Counted from the first letter of the stretch, positions 24,366-32,740 are shown. The stretch is DNA of 64,000 nt from Knufia peltigerae (GCA_030247855.1 JAPDRN010000070.1:17485-81484), one strand, 5' to 3'. Notes: generated by a model from the sequence alone, not told the origin. A program made the numbers and translations.

Positions 24366-24818
24366 ATGCCCCTGACTGACCTCCTGGCGGCCGTGCAGAC
24401 CCAGCTCTGCACGGCCACCGACCGCGACAGCGTCCTGCAGGCCGCGGCCGGATTGCTGGCCTGCCGCCAGGCCAACGCCGAACAGATCTATCTCAACCTG
24501 TGCCAGCGCGAAGCGTTGGGCAGTACCGCGATCGGCTACGGCATCGCCATCCCGCATGGTCGTGCGCCGACCCTGGATCGCCCCCGTGGCGCGCTGCTGC
24601 GTCTGCAGACCCCGGTCGATTTCGGTGGCGACGAGCCGGTGGACCTGGTGTTCGCCATGGCCGTTCCCGCCCACTACACCCATCAACACCTGATGCTGCT
24701 GTCCGAGCTGGCCGAGCTGTTTTCCGCGCCCTGCATCCGCCAGGCGCTGCGCGAAGCCGGTGACGCACGGGAGCTGCGCCAGGCCCTGGACCTGACCCCA
24801 CCGGCGAGCGCCGCATGA
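24366..24818 (+). CDS. ptsN: PTS-Ntr EIIA component
   Basis: A 150-residue EIIA of the fructose/nitrogen type. The phosphorylated His64 lies in IGYGIAIPHGRAPTL. It receives phosphate from an EI-HPr chain and signals to potassium transport, sigma-54-dependent and stress systems. No ptsP or npr gene is in the window; the nearby ptsI/ptsH pair (27.5-29.5 kb) could supply phosphate. It overlaps hprK by 4 bp. Confidence 0.93.
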   Translation: MPLTDLLAAVQTQLCTATDRDSVLQAAAGLLACRQANAEQIYLNLCQREALGSTAIGYGIAIPHGRAPTLDRPRGALLRLQTPVDFGGDEPVDLVFAMAVPAHYTHQHLMLLSELAELFSAPCIRQALREAGDARELRQALDLTPPASAA

Positions 24819-25765
24819 ATACCAGCATCACTGCCCGCGAACTGTTCGAACAGCAGCGTGAGCGGCTCGGCCTGCGTTGGGCAGCGGGCAAATCCGGCGA
24901 GAAGCGCGAGCTGGAGGCCGGCAATACGGTCTCGCGACGCCCTTCACTGGCCGGCTATCTCAATGCGATCTATCCCAACAAGGTACAGATCCTAGGTACC
25001 GAGGAACTGTCCTGGCTGGACGCGCTGGAACCACGCCAGCGCTGGGAGACCATCGAGAAAATCATGCAGTCGCATCCACTGGCGCTGGTGCTGACCCGCA
25101 ACCAGCCGTGCCCGGAAGACCTGCGCGCGGCCGCCGATGAATCCGGCACGCCGCTGTGGCTGTCGCCCAAGCGCGGCCACGAACTGCTCAACCATCTGTC
25201 CTACCATCTGGCCCGGACGCTGGCGCCGCGGGTGATCCTGCATGGCGTGTTCATGGAGATCTATTCCATCGGCGTGCTGATCACCGGTGAAGCTGGATCG
25301 GGCAAGAGCGAGCTGGCCCTGGAACTGCTCAGCCGCGGCCACCGCCTGGTGGCCGACGACGCCCCCGAGTTCACCCAGATCGCCCCCGACGTGCTCGATG
25401 GCACCTGCCCGGAGCTGCTGCAGGACCTGCTGGAAGTGCGCGGCCTGGGCGTGCTGAACGTGCGCGAGATGTTTGGCGACACCGCTGTAAAGAAGAACAA
25501 GTACCTTCGGCTGATCGTCCACCTGACCAAGCCGATGACCGAGCCCACCCCCCATGGTTATGAGCGCCTGACCGGCGACTCGGGCACGCGGCACGTGCTG
25601 GACCTGGACGTGCCGCTGATCACCCTGCCGGTGATGCCCGGCCGCAACCTGGCCGTTCTGACCGAGGCGGCCACCCGCCTGCACATTCTGCGTACCAAGG
25701 GTATCGACCCGGCGGCGATGTTCATCGCCCGCCACAGCAACCTGCTGGAACGGCGAACGCCCTGA
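24815..25765 (+). CDS. hprK: HPr kinase/phosphorylase
   Basis: 316 residues. The C-terminal kinase domain has Walker A GEAGSGKSELALELL, the signature LEVRGLGVLNVREMFG, and the VADDAPEFTQIAPD loop. It phosphorylates HPr at Ser46 and can reverse the reaction. The partner HPr at 27464 keeps Ser46. As in other proteobacteria, it lies between ptsN and rapZ. Confidence 0.95.
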   Translation: MNTSITARELFEQQRERLGLRWAAGKSGEKRELEAGNTVSRRPSLAGYLNAIYPNKVQILGTEELSWLDALEPRQRWETIEKIMQSHPLALVLTRNQPCPEDLRAAADESGTPLWLSPKRGHELLNHLSYHLARTLAPRVILHGVFMEIYSIGVLITGEAGSGKSELALELLSRGHRLVADDAPEFTQIAPDVLDGTCPELLQDLLEVRGLGVLNVREMFGDTAVKKNKYLRLIVHLTKPMTEPTPHGYERLTGDSGTRHVLDLDVPLITLPVMPGRNLAVLTEAATRLHILRTKGIDPAAMFIARHSNLLERRTP

Positions 25766-25792
25766 CCTCCCTGCCCTTCGAAGAGCCCGTCC

Positions 25793-26677
25793 ATGAGCAC
25801 CGTCAGTCCCACCGCCCCGACCCTGATCATCGTCAGCGGCCTGTCCGGCTCGGGTAAATCCGTCGCCCTGAAGACCTTCGAGGACCAGGATTACTACTGC
25901 TCGGACAACCTGCCGATCCAGCTGCTGCCGGATTTCGTGCGCAATGTGCTGAGCCACCACGACGGCGCGACATCGCGCCGGTTGGCGGTGGGCATCGATG
26001 TACGTGGGCAAAGCGACCTGACCCAGTTGTCCAGCTGGCGGCAGCTGGCTACCGATGCCGGAGTGGACGCCAAGGTGCTGTTTTTCGAGGCCAACGATGA
26101 AACGGTGCTCAAGCGCTATGCCGACACCCGCCGCCGGCACCCGCTGAGCCAGCTGGGCCTGTCGCTGCCGGAAGCGATCGCCCGCGAGCGCGAACTGATC
26201 GCGCCGCTGCGCCGCGAAGCCGATGCGGTGATCGATACCAGTGCGTTGAACGTGCATCAGCTGCGGCGCCGGATCATCACCGAATTCGCGATGGGCCATG
26301 CCACCCGCCTGTCGCTGCTGTTCGAATCATTCGCCTACAAGCGCGGCGTGCCGGCCGAGGCCGACTTCGTGTTCGACGCGCGCGTGCTGCCCAATCCGCA
26401 CTGGGATCCGGAACTGCGCGCGCTGAGCGGTCGCGAACCCGGCGTGCGCGACTACCTGGAAGCGCAGCCGGATGTACAGCGCTACCTGGCGCAGCTGATG
26501 GATTTCCTGGATACCTGGCTGCCCAAGCTGGGCGATGGCACCCGCAGCTATGTGACGGTGGCCTTCGGCTGTACCGGTGGCAAGCACCGCTCGGTGTTCC
26601 TGGCCGAACGCCTGGCCCGCCATGCACGTGAGATGGGCTGGGAAGACGTGGCGACCTATCACCGCGAACAGGATTGA
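25793..26677 (+). CDS. rapZ: RNase adapter protein RapZ
   Basis: A 294-residue P-loop protein. Walker A is GLSGSGKSVALKT; downstream are the family's DIRG-type region (GIDVRGQSD), RRHPL and the C-terminal GCTGGKHRSVFLAE. In E. coli it guides the GlmZ sRNA to RNase E to control GlmS, and so amino-sugar supply. Whether GlmZ-type sRNAs exist in Stenotrophomonas is not evident here. Confidence 0.94.
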   Translation: MSTVSPTAPTLIIVSGLSGSGKSVALKTFEDQDYYCSDNLPIQLLPDFVRNVLSHHDGATSRRLAVGIDVRGQSDLTQLSSWRQLATDAGVDAKVLFFEANDETVLKRYADTRRRHPLSQLGLSLPEAIARERELIAPLRREADAVIDTSALNVHQLRRRIITEFAMGHATRLSLLFESFAYKRGVPAEADFVFDARVLPNPHWDPELRALSGREPGVRDYLEAQPDVQRYLAQLMDFLDTWLPKLGDGTRSYVTVAFGCTGGKHRSVFLAERLARHAREMGWEDVATYHREQD

Positions 26678-26687
26678 GGGGTGGTCG

Positions 26688-26932
26688 GCCGGGCTGCGCC
26701 CGGCACCCGCAGAAACCACGGCAACGTCAACGTCAAACGCCTGCATTTCGTGGGATGCGGGGCGGTGTGGGGCTGCAGGACACGCCGTAAACCCGTCCCT
26801 GGGGGCTCGATGGCGCCATCCTTGGCGCCAACGGTCCTGCAGCCCCACACCGCCCCACCTCTGACAGATTTCCGCTGCTGTTGGTGGGTGTCGACCTTGG
26901 TCGACACGGTAGATCCACGCCATGCGTGGATG
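26688..26932 (+). repeat. Composite repeat class 2, copy C (long hairpin plus REP doublet)
   Basis: 245 bp in plus orientation: small hairpin GCCGGGC-TGC-GCCCGGC (26688-26704), GCAACGTCAACGTCAA, CGTGGGATG, a long hairpin 26759-26856 with 23-bp perfect arms, TCTGACAGATTTCCG, and a REP doublet (GTGTCGACC stem at 26887-26907 and GATCCACGC stem at 26911-26932). Same module order as copy B but inverted, and nearly identical in length. Confidence 0.82.
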
Positions 26933-26961
26933 GATCTCTGTCAGGCATCGAAAAACGGATG

Positions 26962-27000
26962 GGGTCGGAGCCCTTTTTCAACGAAAAAGGGCTCCGACCC
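26962..27000. repeat. Perfect 18-bp hairpin GGGTCGGAGCC...
   Basis: GGGTCGGAGCCCTTTTTC / GAAAAAGGGCTCCGACCC with a 3-base loop. The T5 and A5 tracts are inside the stem. A closely related hairpin with the same layout lies at 29521-29561, so the two bracket the EIIA-HPr-EI operon. It may act as a terminator for rapZ, but no U tract follows the stem. Confidence 0.75.
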
Positions 27001-27078
27001 GAGCAACACTGAATACGGGACACAGTGCCCCTCTCCTGCTGCTATCGCCAATTCACCTTGACCTGTTAACGTGCAGTA

Positions 27079-27471
27079 ATGACCTGTGGCATTCTCCTCG
27101 TAACACATCCTGGGGTCGGGATCGCCCTGCTCGACGTGGCGACCCGGCTTCTGCGGCAGTTGCCGTTGAAAACCGAAGCTTTCGAAGTACCGTTCGACGC
27201 AGACCTGGATGCTCTGCTCCCGCCCGCCTCGGCCGCTCTGCGGCGGGTCGATGGGGGTGAGGGCGTACTGATCCTGACCGACCTGTACGGCGCCAGCCCT
27301 GCCAACCTTGCCGGGCAGCTGGCCCGGTTGGGAACCCCGGTTCGCCGGGTGTCGGCGCTGAGTCTGCCGATGTTGCTGCGGGTGATGAATTATCCGGAAC
27401 AGGGACTGGATCAACTGCCTGCCACTGCGGCGGCGGGCACCCGTAATGGAGCGATAGTCGACGATGCTTGA
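27079..27471 (+). CDS. PTS EIIA component, mannose type
   Basis: A 130-residue EIIA-Man fold: MTCGILLVTHPGVG with the phospho-acceptor His10, and LILTDLYGASPANLAGQLA. In proteobacteria without mannose permease genes, this EIIA accompanies HPr and EI as a regulatory unit. No EIIB, EIIC or EIID is nearby. It overlaps ptsH by 8 bp. Confidence 0.92.
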   Translation: MTCGILLVTHPGVGIALLDVATRLLRQLPLKTEAFEVPFDADLDALLPPASAALRRVDGGEGVLILTDLYGASPANLAGQLARLGTPVRRVSALSLPMLLRVMNYPEQGLDQLPATAAAGTRNGAIVDDA

Positions 27472-27733
27472 ACGAGAACTCACTGTGAGCAACCGCCTGG
27501 GCCTGCATGCCCGGGCCACCGCCAAGCTGGTGCAGACCCTGGCGCCGTTCCGCTGCAACGTGACCATGGCCGCCAAGGGCCGTGAGATCAACGCCAAGAG
27601 CATCATGGGCGTAATGCTGCTGGCGGCAGGGCAAGGCACACCGGTCACCATCCGCATCAACGGCGAAGACGAAGTCGCGGCGATGGACGCGGTGGTCGAC
27701 CTGTTCGAGCGCCGCTTCGACGAGGACAACTGA
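27464..27733 (+). CDS. ptsH: Phosphocarrier protein HPr
   Basis: 89 residues. Both regulatory sites are present: His15 in NRLGLHARATAKL (EI-dependent) and Ser46 in NAKSIMGVM (HprK-dependent). It can therefore be phosphorylated at both positions, linking hprK (2.6 kb upstream) to the EI chain. It ends 2 bp before ptsI. Confidence 0.96.
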   Translation: MLERELTVSNRLGLHARATAKLVQTLAPFRCNVTMAAKGREINAKSIMGVMLLAAGQGTPVTIRINGEDEVAAMDAVVDLFERRFDEDN

Positions 27734-27735
27734 GC

Positions 27736-29505
27736 GTGCCGCGCGCGCGCGCCGGCCAAGCCCCCACCGGCCAACGGCCGGTACAGCTGCTGGCCGGACA
27801 CGGCGCCGCCCGCGGTACGGCAATGGGCCGCGCCCGCGTGCGCCTGCCGCATGCACTGGAAGTAGCCGAACAGCGCGTCACCCCTTCCCAGATTGAATCC
27901 GAGCTGGCGCGCCTGCACCGCGCCGTGGACGCGGCGCGCACGGAAATGCACGAGCTGCGACAGCGCCTGCATGGTGCGCTGAACCAGGAAGTGGGCGAGT
28001 TCCTTGACCTGCATGCACTGCTGCTGGACGATCCCGAACTGCTGTTCGGCCTGGACGAACTGATCCGCAGTGGTCCCTACAGTGCCGGCTATGCATTGCG
28101 CCTGCAGCGCGACCGCTTGGCCAAAGTCTTCGATGGCATGGACGATGCCTACCTGAAGAGCCGCATGGACGACCTCGACCATGTGATCGGGCGCATCCAT
28201 GCCTTCCTGCAGCCCGAGCGCCCGGCAGCGGTAAAGGGCTTGGCCGGCGAAATCCTGGTCTGCGACAACATCGCCCCTTCCGAGCTGGCCCAGCTGCAAT
28301 CGCACGGTGTGGTCGGCATCGTCACCAGCGCGGGCAGCGCGCTTTCGCATAGTGCGATCCTCGCCCGCAGCCTGCACCTGCCGTTGATCGTCAACGTGCC
28401 GCAGCTGCTGAGCAAGGTGATCGACGGCGATGTGCTGATCATCGATGGCGCCGACGGCAGCATCACCGTCAACCCGCAGGCCGACAACCTGCGTGACTAC
28501 CGCGCACGCCTGAAGGAGCACGCGCGCGAGCAGCGCGAGCTCGGCCGTCTGCGCAGCAAGCCCAGCCGTACCCGCGACCAGGTCGACATCGCCCTGCTGG
28601 CCAACGCCGAATCGCTGGAAGATGTGACCCAGGCGCATGCGCTGGGCGCCCACGGCCTGGGCCTGTACCGCACCGAATTCCTGTTCCTGCAGCGCAACGA
28701 ACTGCCGGACGAAGAAGAACAGTTCCAGACCTACCGCGATGCGGCGCTGGGCATGAGTGGCCGGCCGGTGACCATCCGCACCCTCGACCTGGGCGCAGAC
28801 AAGGCCGACCGCACCGGCCTGACCCTGAGCAACGAGGAAAACCCGGCGCTGGGCCTGCGGGGTGTGCGCCTGTCGCTGGCCCGGCCCAAGGTGGCCGACA
28901 CCCAGATGCGCGCGATCCTGCGTGCCTCGGCCTACGGCAAGCTGCGCGTGCTGGTGCCCATGGTCAGCACCCGCGACGAACTGCTGGCGGTGCGCCGGCG
29001 CATGCTGAAACTGGGCGAGCAGCTGCGCGCCGAGGGCCACATGGTGGCCGAGCATGTACCGCTGGGTGCGATGATCGAAGTACCCGCCGCCGCGCTGGCG
29101 CTGGAGAGTTTCATCGACCTGGTCGACTTCCTGTCGATTGGCACCAATGATCTGGTGCAGTACCTGCTGGCCGCCGACCGCAACAACGAAGCACTGGGCG
29201 AACTGTATTCGCCGCTGCACCCGGCCGTGTTGCGCCTGCTGCAGATGGTGATCGAAACCGGCGCGCGCCATCGCATTCCGGTGGCGGTCTGCGGCGAAAT
29301 CGCGGGCGACGCACGGATGACCCCGCTGCTGCTGGCGCTGGGCCTGACCGAGTTCAGCCTGCACCCGGGCACCCTGCTGGAAGTACGCCGGGCGGTACGT
29401 GATGCCGACCTGGGTGCCCTGCGCGCCCGCGCACCGAAGCTGCTGGGCATGCGTGACCGCCGCGGCATCGAGCGCTGGCTGGCGTTGGTGGCGGACGCAT
29501 CCTGA
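27736..29505 (+). CDS. ptsI: Phosphoenolpyruvate-protein phosphotransferase, enzyme I
   Basis: 589 residues from a GTG at 27736. The active-site His205 lies in TSAGSALSHSAILAR, and the PEP-binding parts LGLYRTEFLFLQRNELPDEE, SIGTNDLVQYLLAADRNN and the late VAVCGEIAGD Cys are all present. The N-terminal 18 residues (MPRARAGQAPTGQRP...) are a basic extension relative to ordinary EI, which may mean that the true start is later. It autophosphorylates with PEP and charges HPr. Confidence 0.95.
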   Translation: MPRARAGQAPTGQRPVQLLAGHGAARGTAMGRARVRLPHALEVAEQRVTPSQIESELARLHRAVDAARTEMHELRQRLHGALNQEVGEFLDLHALLLDDPELLFGLDELIRSGPYSAGYALRLQRDRLAKVFDGMDDAYLKSRMDDLDHVIGRIHAFLQPERPAAVKGLAGEILVCDNIAPSELAQLQSHGVVGIVTSAGSALSHSAILARSLHLPLIVNVPQLLSKVIDGDVLIIDGADGSITVNPQADNLRDYRARLKEHAREQRELGRLRSKPSRTRDQVDIALLANAESLEDVTQAHALGAHGLGLYRTEFLFLQRNELPDEEEQFQTYRDAALGMSGRPVTIRTLDLGADKADRTGLTLSNEENPALGLRGVRLSLARPKVADTQMRAILRASAYGKLRVLVPMVSTRDELLAVRRRMLKLGEQLRAEGHMVAEHVPLGAMIEVPAAALALESFIDLVDFLSIGTNDLVQYLLAADRNNEALGELYSPLHPAVLRLLQMVIETGARHRIPVAVCGEIAGDARMTPLLLALGLTEFSLHPGTLLEVRRAVRDADLGALRARAPKLLGMRDRRGIERWLALVADAS

Positions 29506-29520
29506 CGCGTCGCGCACGTG

Positions 29521-29561
29521 GGGGTCAGATCCCTTTTCCTGCGGAAAAGGGATCTGACCCC
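29521..29561. repeat. Perfect 19-bp hairpin GGGGTCAGATCCC...
   Basis: GGGGTCAGATCCCTTTTCC / GGAAAAGGGATCTGACCCC with a TGC loop, 16 bp after the ptsI stop. It differs from the 26962-27000 hairpin at several stem positions, and the changes are paired. It could terminate ptsI, but its recurrence argues for a repeat family. Confidence 0.75.
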
Positions 29562-29609
29562 GCACCCGGTGGCCGCAGGCCGCCGGGGTATGCGCTGAAA
29601 CATCCCCTT

Positions 29610-29687
29610 GCGATAATGACACGCTGAACACCCCTGTTGCCGCATCCTTGCAAGGATCGCGGCTTTTCTTATCCCGCGGGAGCTGCG
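29610..29687 (+). promoter_or_regulatory. mgtE leader with terminator-like hairpin
   Basis: A GATAAT -10-like hexamer lies at 29612-29617, followed by a leader containing CCGC-ATCCTTGCAAGGAT-C-GCGG (29640-29662) and then CTTTTCTT. This is an intrinsic-terminator shape inside the 5' leader, 25 bases before the mgtE ATG. It could be an attenuator or simply the ptsI terminator. Confidence 0.4.
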
Positions 29688-31049
29688 ATGGCTGAGGCTG
29701 TACGCCACGACAAGACTGCGCGCCAGCTGCGGATGCTGTCCGATGCACTGGACAGCGGTCGGCTGGGACCGGTACGCCGTCTGGTCAATACCCTGGCGCC
29801 GGCCGAGATCGGCAACCTGCTCGAATCGCTGCCACCGGGCAAACGCGAGATCGTCTGGGGCCTGGTCGATCCGGAAGACGATGGCGAGGTGCTGGTCCAC
29901 GTCGGCGACGACGTGCGCGAAAGCCTGCTCGCGGACATGGACCCGGACGAGATCATCGCCGCGGTCGAAGACCTCGACATCGACGATCTGGCCGACCTGG
30001 TCGAAGACCTGCCGGACACGGTCATCGACGAAGTCCTCAAGTCGATGGACCGCGAGAACCGCGAGCGCCTGGAGCAGGTGCTGTCCTACCCCGAGGACAG
30101 CGCCGGCCGCCTGATGAACCCGGACGTGGTGACGGTACGCGCCGATGTCAACGTCGATGTGGTGCTGCGCTACCTGCGCCTGCGCGGCGAACTGCCCGAC
30201 CACACCGATCACCTGTTCGTGGTCAGCCGCCGCCATCAGTACCTGGGACGCGTGTCATTGGCCTCGCTGGTAACCCACGAAGACACCACGCCGATCAACC
30301 GCCTGATCGACGATGAGCAGCCTGCCATCGATGTTGGCGAGAGCGACCAGGAAGTGGCGCGGCAGTTCTCCGACCATGACTGGATCTCCGCGCCGGTGGT
30401 GGATGACAACAACATCCTGATCGGCCGCATCACCATCGATGACGTGGTCGACATCATCCGTGGCCAGGCCGAACACCAGGCGCTGGGCGCCGCCGGCCTG
30501 GACGAGGATGAGGATCTGTTCAGCCCGGTCTGGCGCGCAATGCGGCGCCGCCTGATGTGGCTGTCGGTAAACCTGTGCACGGCCTTCCTGGCGTCCAGCG
30601 TAGTCGGCCACTTCGAAGGCACCATCGACAAGCTGGTCGCACTGGCCGTGCTGATGCCGATCGTCGCCGGGCTCGGCGGCAACGCCGGCACCCAGGTGCT
30701 GGCGCTGATGGTGCGCGGTCTGGCGCTCGGCCAGGTCGGCAGTTCCAACGCACGCACGCTGCTGTGGAAAGAAGTGCGGGTCGCGCTGCTCAATGGCGTG
30801 GTGCTCGGCTCGGTACTGGGCCTGATCGTACTCGCCTGGTTCCACTCGCCCGGGCTCTCGGCCGTGATCGCCATCGCGCTGACCTGCAACCTGTTGTTCG
30901 CGGCACTGGCCGGCGTGCTGGTGCCGCTGGGCCTGAAGCGCTTCGGCTTCGATCCGGCGCTGGCCAGCGGCATCTTCCTGACCGCGGTGACCGACTCGAT
31001 GGGCTTCTTCACCTTCCTCGGCCTGGCCACCATGGTCCTGCTGCACTGA
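29688..31049 (+). CDS. mgtE: Magnesium transporter MgtE
   Basis: 453 residues from the ATG at 29688. An acidic N-domain (LPPGKREIVWGLVDPEDDGEV) is followed by a CBS pair (PEDSAGRLMNPDVVTV... ILIGRITIDDVVDIIR) and five transmembrane segments with the pore motif PIVAGLGGNAGTQVLAL. The N and CBS domains close the channel when Mg is high. Transport of Mg (and perhaps Co) across the inner membrane is expected. Confidence 0.94.
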   Translation: MAEAVRHDKTARQLRMLSDALDSGRLGPVRRLVNTLAPAEIGNLLESLPPGKREIVWGLVDPEDDGEVLVHVGDDVRESLLADMDPDEIIAAVEDLDIDDLADLVEDLPDTVIDEVLKSMDRENRERLEQVLSYPEDSAGRLMNPDVVTVRADVNVDVVLRYLRLRGELPDHTDHLFVVSRRHQYLGRVSLASLVTHEDTTPINRLIDDEQPAIDVGESDQEVARQFSDHDWISAPVVDDNNILIGRITIDDVVDIIRGQAEHQALGAAGLDEDEDLFSPVWRAMRRRLMWLSVNLCTAFLASSVVGHFEGTIDKLVALAVLMPIVAGLGGNAGTQVLALMVRGLALGQVGSSNARTLLWKEVRVALLNGVVLGSVLGLIVLAWFHSPGLSAVIAIALTCNLLFAALAGVLVPLGLKRFGFDPALASGIFLTAVTDSMGFFTFLGLATMVLLH

Positions 31050-31060
31050 CTGGAACTGCC

Positions 31061-31327
31061 ATGGCAACGACAATCGAAAACTACTTTGCGCCGGGTTGGC
31101 GCGACCAGCCTCACACCTGTGCCGCCTGCGAGTGGAAAGGCAGTTCGCGGGCAATGGTGATGGAACTGGACGAGGACGCCACCGAGTATGTGTGCCCGGT
31201 GTGCGAGAACCCATTGCTGGTGGTGCTGCACCCGGACATGGCGCAGGTGCAGGCCGCGGCCGCAGGCGGCAATGCCGAAGCACAGGAGCAGCTGCAGATC
31301 ATCGCCAGCTTCCCGCGCCCGCAGTGA
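31061..31327 (+). CDS. Small zinc-ribbon-like protein
   Basis: 88 residues starting MATTIENYFAPGWRDQPH. Two CxxC pairs (CAACEWKG and CPVCENP) separated by about 23 residues form a probable zinc ribbon. The rest is acidic and Ala-rich with no signal peptide. It starts 11 bp after mgtE, so it is probably co-transcribed. Family not recognised. Confidence 0.7.
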   Translation: MATTIENYFAPGWRDQPHTCAACEWKGSSRAMVMELDEDATEYVCPVCENPLLVVLHPDMAQVQAAAAGGNAEAQEQLQIIASFPRPQ

Positions 31328-31397
31328 TGCGGCGCACGATGCCGGGCCGGTCGCAGCGCACTACCATCGAGGCGACATCGCCCTCATGGGAATCGCC

Positions 31398-32195
31398 ATG
31401 CTTCGATCGTTCTTGCGCTGGCTGCCACTGCTGGCTCTGCTGATGATGGCCGGGTGCGCCAGTACGCCGCCTGGCGCGCGCGGCCATTTCGAGGCACGTG
31501 CAGTGAAGGTGGACGGCGAAACCTCCTACTACCAGGTGTTCATTCCAGCCGCTGCCGCGCGCGCGGCAGGGCCACTGCCGGTGGTGCTGTTCCTGCACGG
31601 CTCCGGCGAGCGCGGCGGCGATGGCGTGAAACAGACCCACGCGGGCCTGGGCCCGTACCTGCGCCGACACGCCGGCGACTTCCCCGCGCTGGCGGTGTTT
31701 CCGCAGGTACCCGGCCGTGAAGAATGGAGCGGCCGCAACAACCGTGTGGCGATAGCGGCACTGGACGCCACGATTGCCGAATTCGGCGCCGACCCTGCAA
31801 GGCAGTACCTGACCGGGATGTCGATGGGCGGCTACGGCAGCTGGAACATCGCCCTGGATGACCCGAAGCGCTTTGCCGCGATCGTGCCGGTCTGCGGCGC
31901 GGTGCTGGCCCCGCGTGCGGTGCGCCCTACCCTGTTCGTGGAGCAGGTGGCGCGTGAGGCCGATCCCTACACGGTGATCGCCCAGCGCCTGCAACGCACC
32001 CCGATCTGGATCTTCCACGGCGCGCTGGATGATGTGGTGCCGCCGGATGACGACCGCCGGCTGCATGCCGCGTTCCAGACCGCCGACGCGCGTGACGCAC
32101 GCTATACCGAATACCCCGACGGCAACCACAACGCCTGGGATGCCACCTACGCCGATGCGGCGATGTGGGCGTGGCTGTTCAAGCAGAAGCGCTGA
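31398..32195 (+). CDS. Alpha/beta hydrolase lipoprotein
   Basis: 265 residues from MLRSFLRWLPLLALLMMAGC, where LMMAGC is a lipobox (Cys19 or 20); an ATG 12 bases earlier is an alternative start. The body is an alpha/beta hydrolase of the prolyl-oligopeptidase/PHB-depolymerase-like kind: oxyanion LFLHGSGERG, nucleophile elbow GMSMGGYGS, Asp in FHGALDDVVP and His in DGNHNAWD. It is likely a lipid-anchored esterase or peptidase in the periplasm; its substrate is unknown. Confidence 0.85.
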   Translation: MLRSFLRWLPLLALLMMAGCASTPPGARGHFEARAVKVDGETSYYQVFIPAAAARAAGPLPVVLFLHGSGERGGDGVKQTHAGLGPYLRRHAGDFPALAVFPQVPGREEWSGRNNRVAIAALDATIAEFGADPARQYLTGMSMGGYGSWNIALDDPKRFAAIVPVCGAVLAPRAVRPTLFVEQVAREADPYTVIAQRLQRTPIWIFHGALDDVVPPDDDRRLHAAFQTADARDARYTEYPDGNHNAWDATYADAAMWAWLFKQKR

Positions 32196-32223
32196 GCCAC
32201 GGCTCCTGGAGGAAAACCTCCGC

Positions 32224-32250
32224 GGTGGGTGCCGACCGTTGGTCGGCACT
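32224..32250. repeat. REP palindrome overlapping the RAYT stop codon
   Basis: GGTGGGTGCCGACCGTTGGTCGGCACT. On the minus strand the TAG stop of the transposase gene (32249-32251) forms the GTAG-like head of this REP. Confidence 0.85.
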
Positions 32251-32740
32251 ATCTCTCCGATCCCATATGTTCAATTGACTGGAATCTCCCTTCAATCTCC
32301 CATCGACACCACGCATGGGGATATTCACCAAGCTGCGCGGCCAGCCCTGCCCTGATCGGATTTCCCAACACGTACATTGCATGACGGAACAGAGATTCAT
32401 CGGAGCGGATCGCGTGATCGTGATAGCTCGATTGCCAGAATCGTCCTGACCGGCCGGACATGCCGTTGATCCGCAATGCACTGCTCGATTTGAAGCGTTG
32501 CATGATGTAGTCCAGCGAGAACGCGCGGAGCTCCACAAGCCAATGGATGTGGTCCGGCATGACCACATAGGCGAGTGAGTGCGTCAGACCTTCAGCATCA
32601 ATGCGGCGGACCACGTCCATCACCACCTGCGCCGCAGTGGCATCGTCGAAGTGGCGTCGACGCCCTTGAGTGACGGTGGTCAGGATGTAGGATTGCCCGA
32701 TCCGGGAATGGCGGCCAAGGCATAGGCGTGCACGGTTCAT
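32249..32740 (-). CDS. REP-associated tyrosine transposase (RAYT)
   Basis: A 163-residue single-domain HUH/Y1 transposase of the IS200/IS605-related RAYT group. The metal-binding HxH pair is His64/His66 in VVMPDHIHWLVE, and the nucleophilic tyrosine is Tyr106 in SSYHDHAIRSDE. The gene is flanked by REPs: one overlaps its stop, and three tandem copies lie beyond its 5' end (32853-32984). RAYTs are domesticated transposases thought to bind and mobilise REPs in single-stranded form. The reading frame is full and the motifs intact, so it may be active. Confidence 0.93.
   Translation of the reverse strand: MNRARLCLGRHSRIGQSYILTTVTQGRRRHFDDATAAQVVMDVVRRIDAEGLTHSLAYVVMPDHIHWLVELRAFSLDYIMQRFKSSSALRINGMSGRSGRFWQSSYHDHAIRSDESLFRHAMYVLGNPIRAGLAAQLGEYPHAWCRWEIEGRFQSIEHMGSER

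Larger units (their letters stand above)
26678..27078. other. Intergenic 401 bp: composite repeat and perfect hairpin
   Basis: No gene is recognised between rapZ and the PTS EIIA gene. The region is composite repeat copy C (26688-26932) followed by an 18-bp perfect hairpin (26962-27000) and about 78 bp of leader with the likely promoter of the EIIA-HPr-EI operon. Confidence 0.75.

Noticed and set aside
26941..29748. A 935-codon open frame on the minus strand across ptsI, ptsH and the EIIA gene
   Set aside because: It mirrors three clear PTS genes, and there is no domain or ribosome-binding site. It is a high-GC antisense frame.
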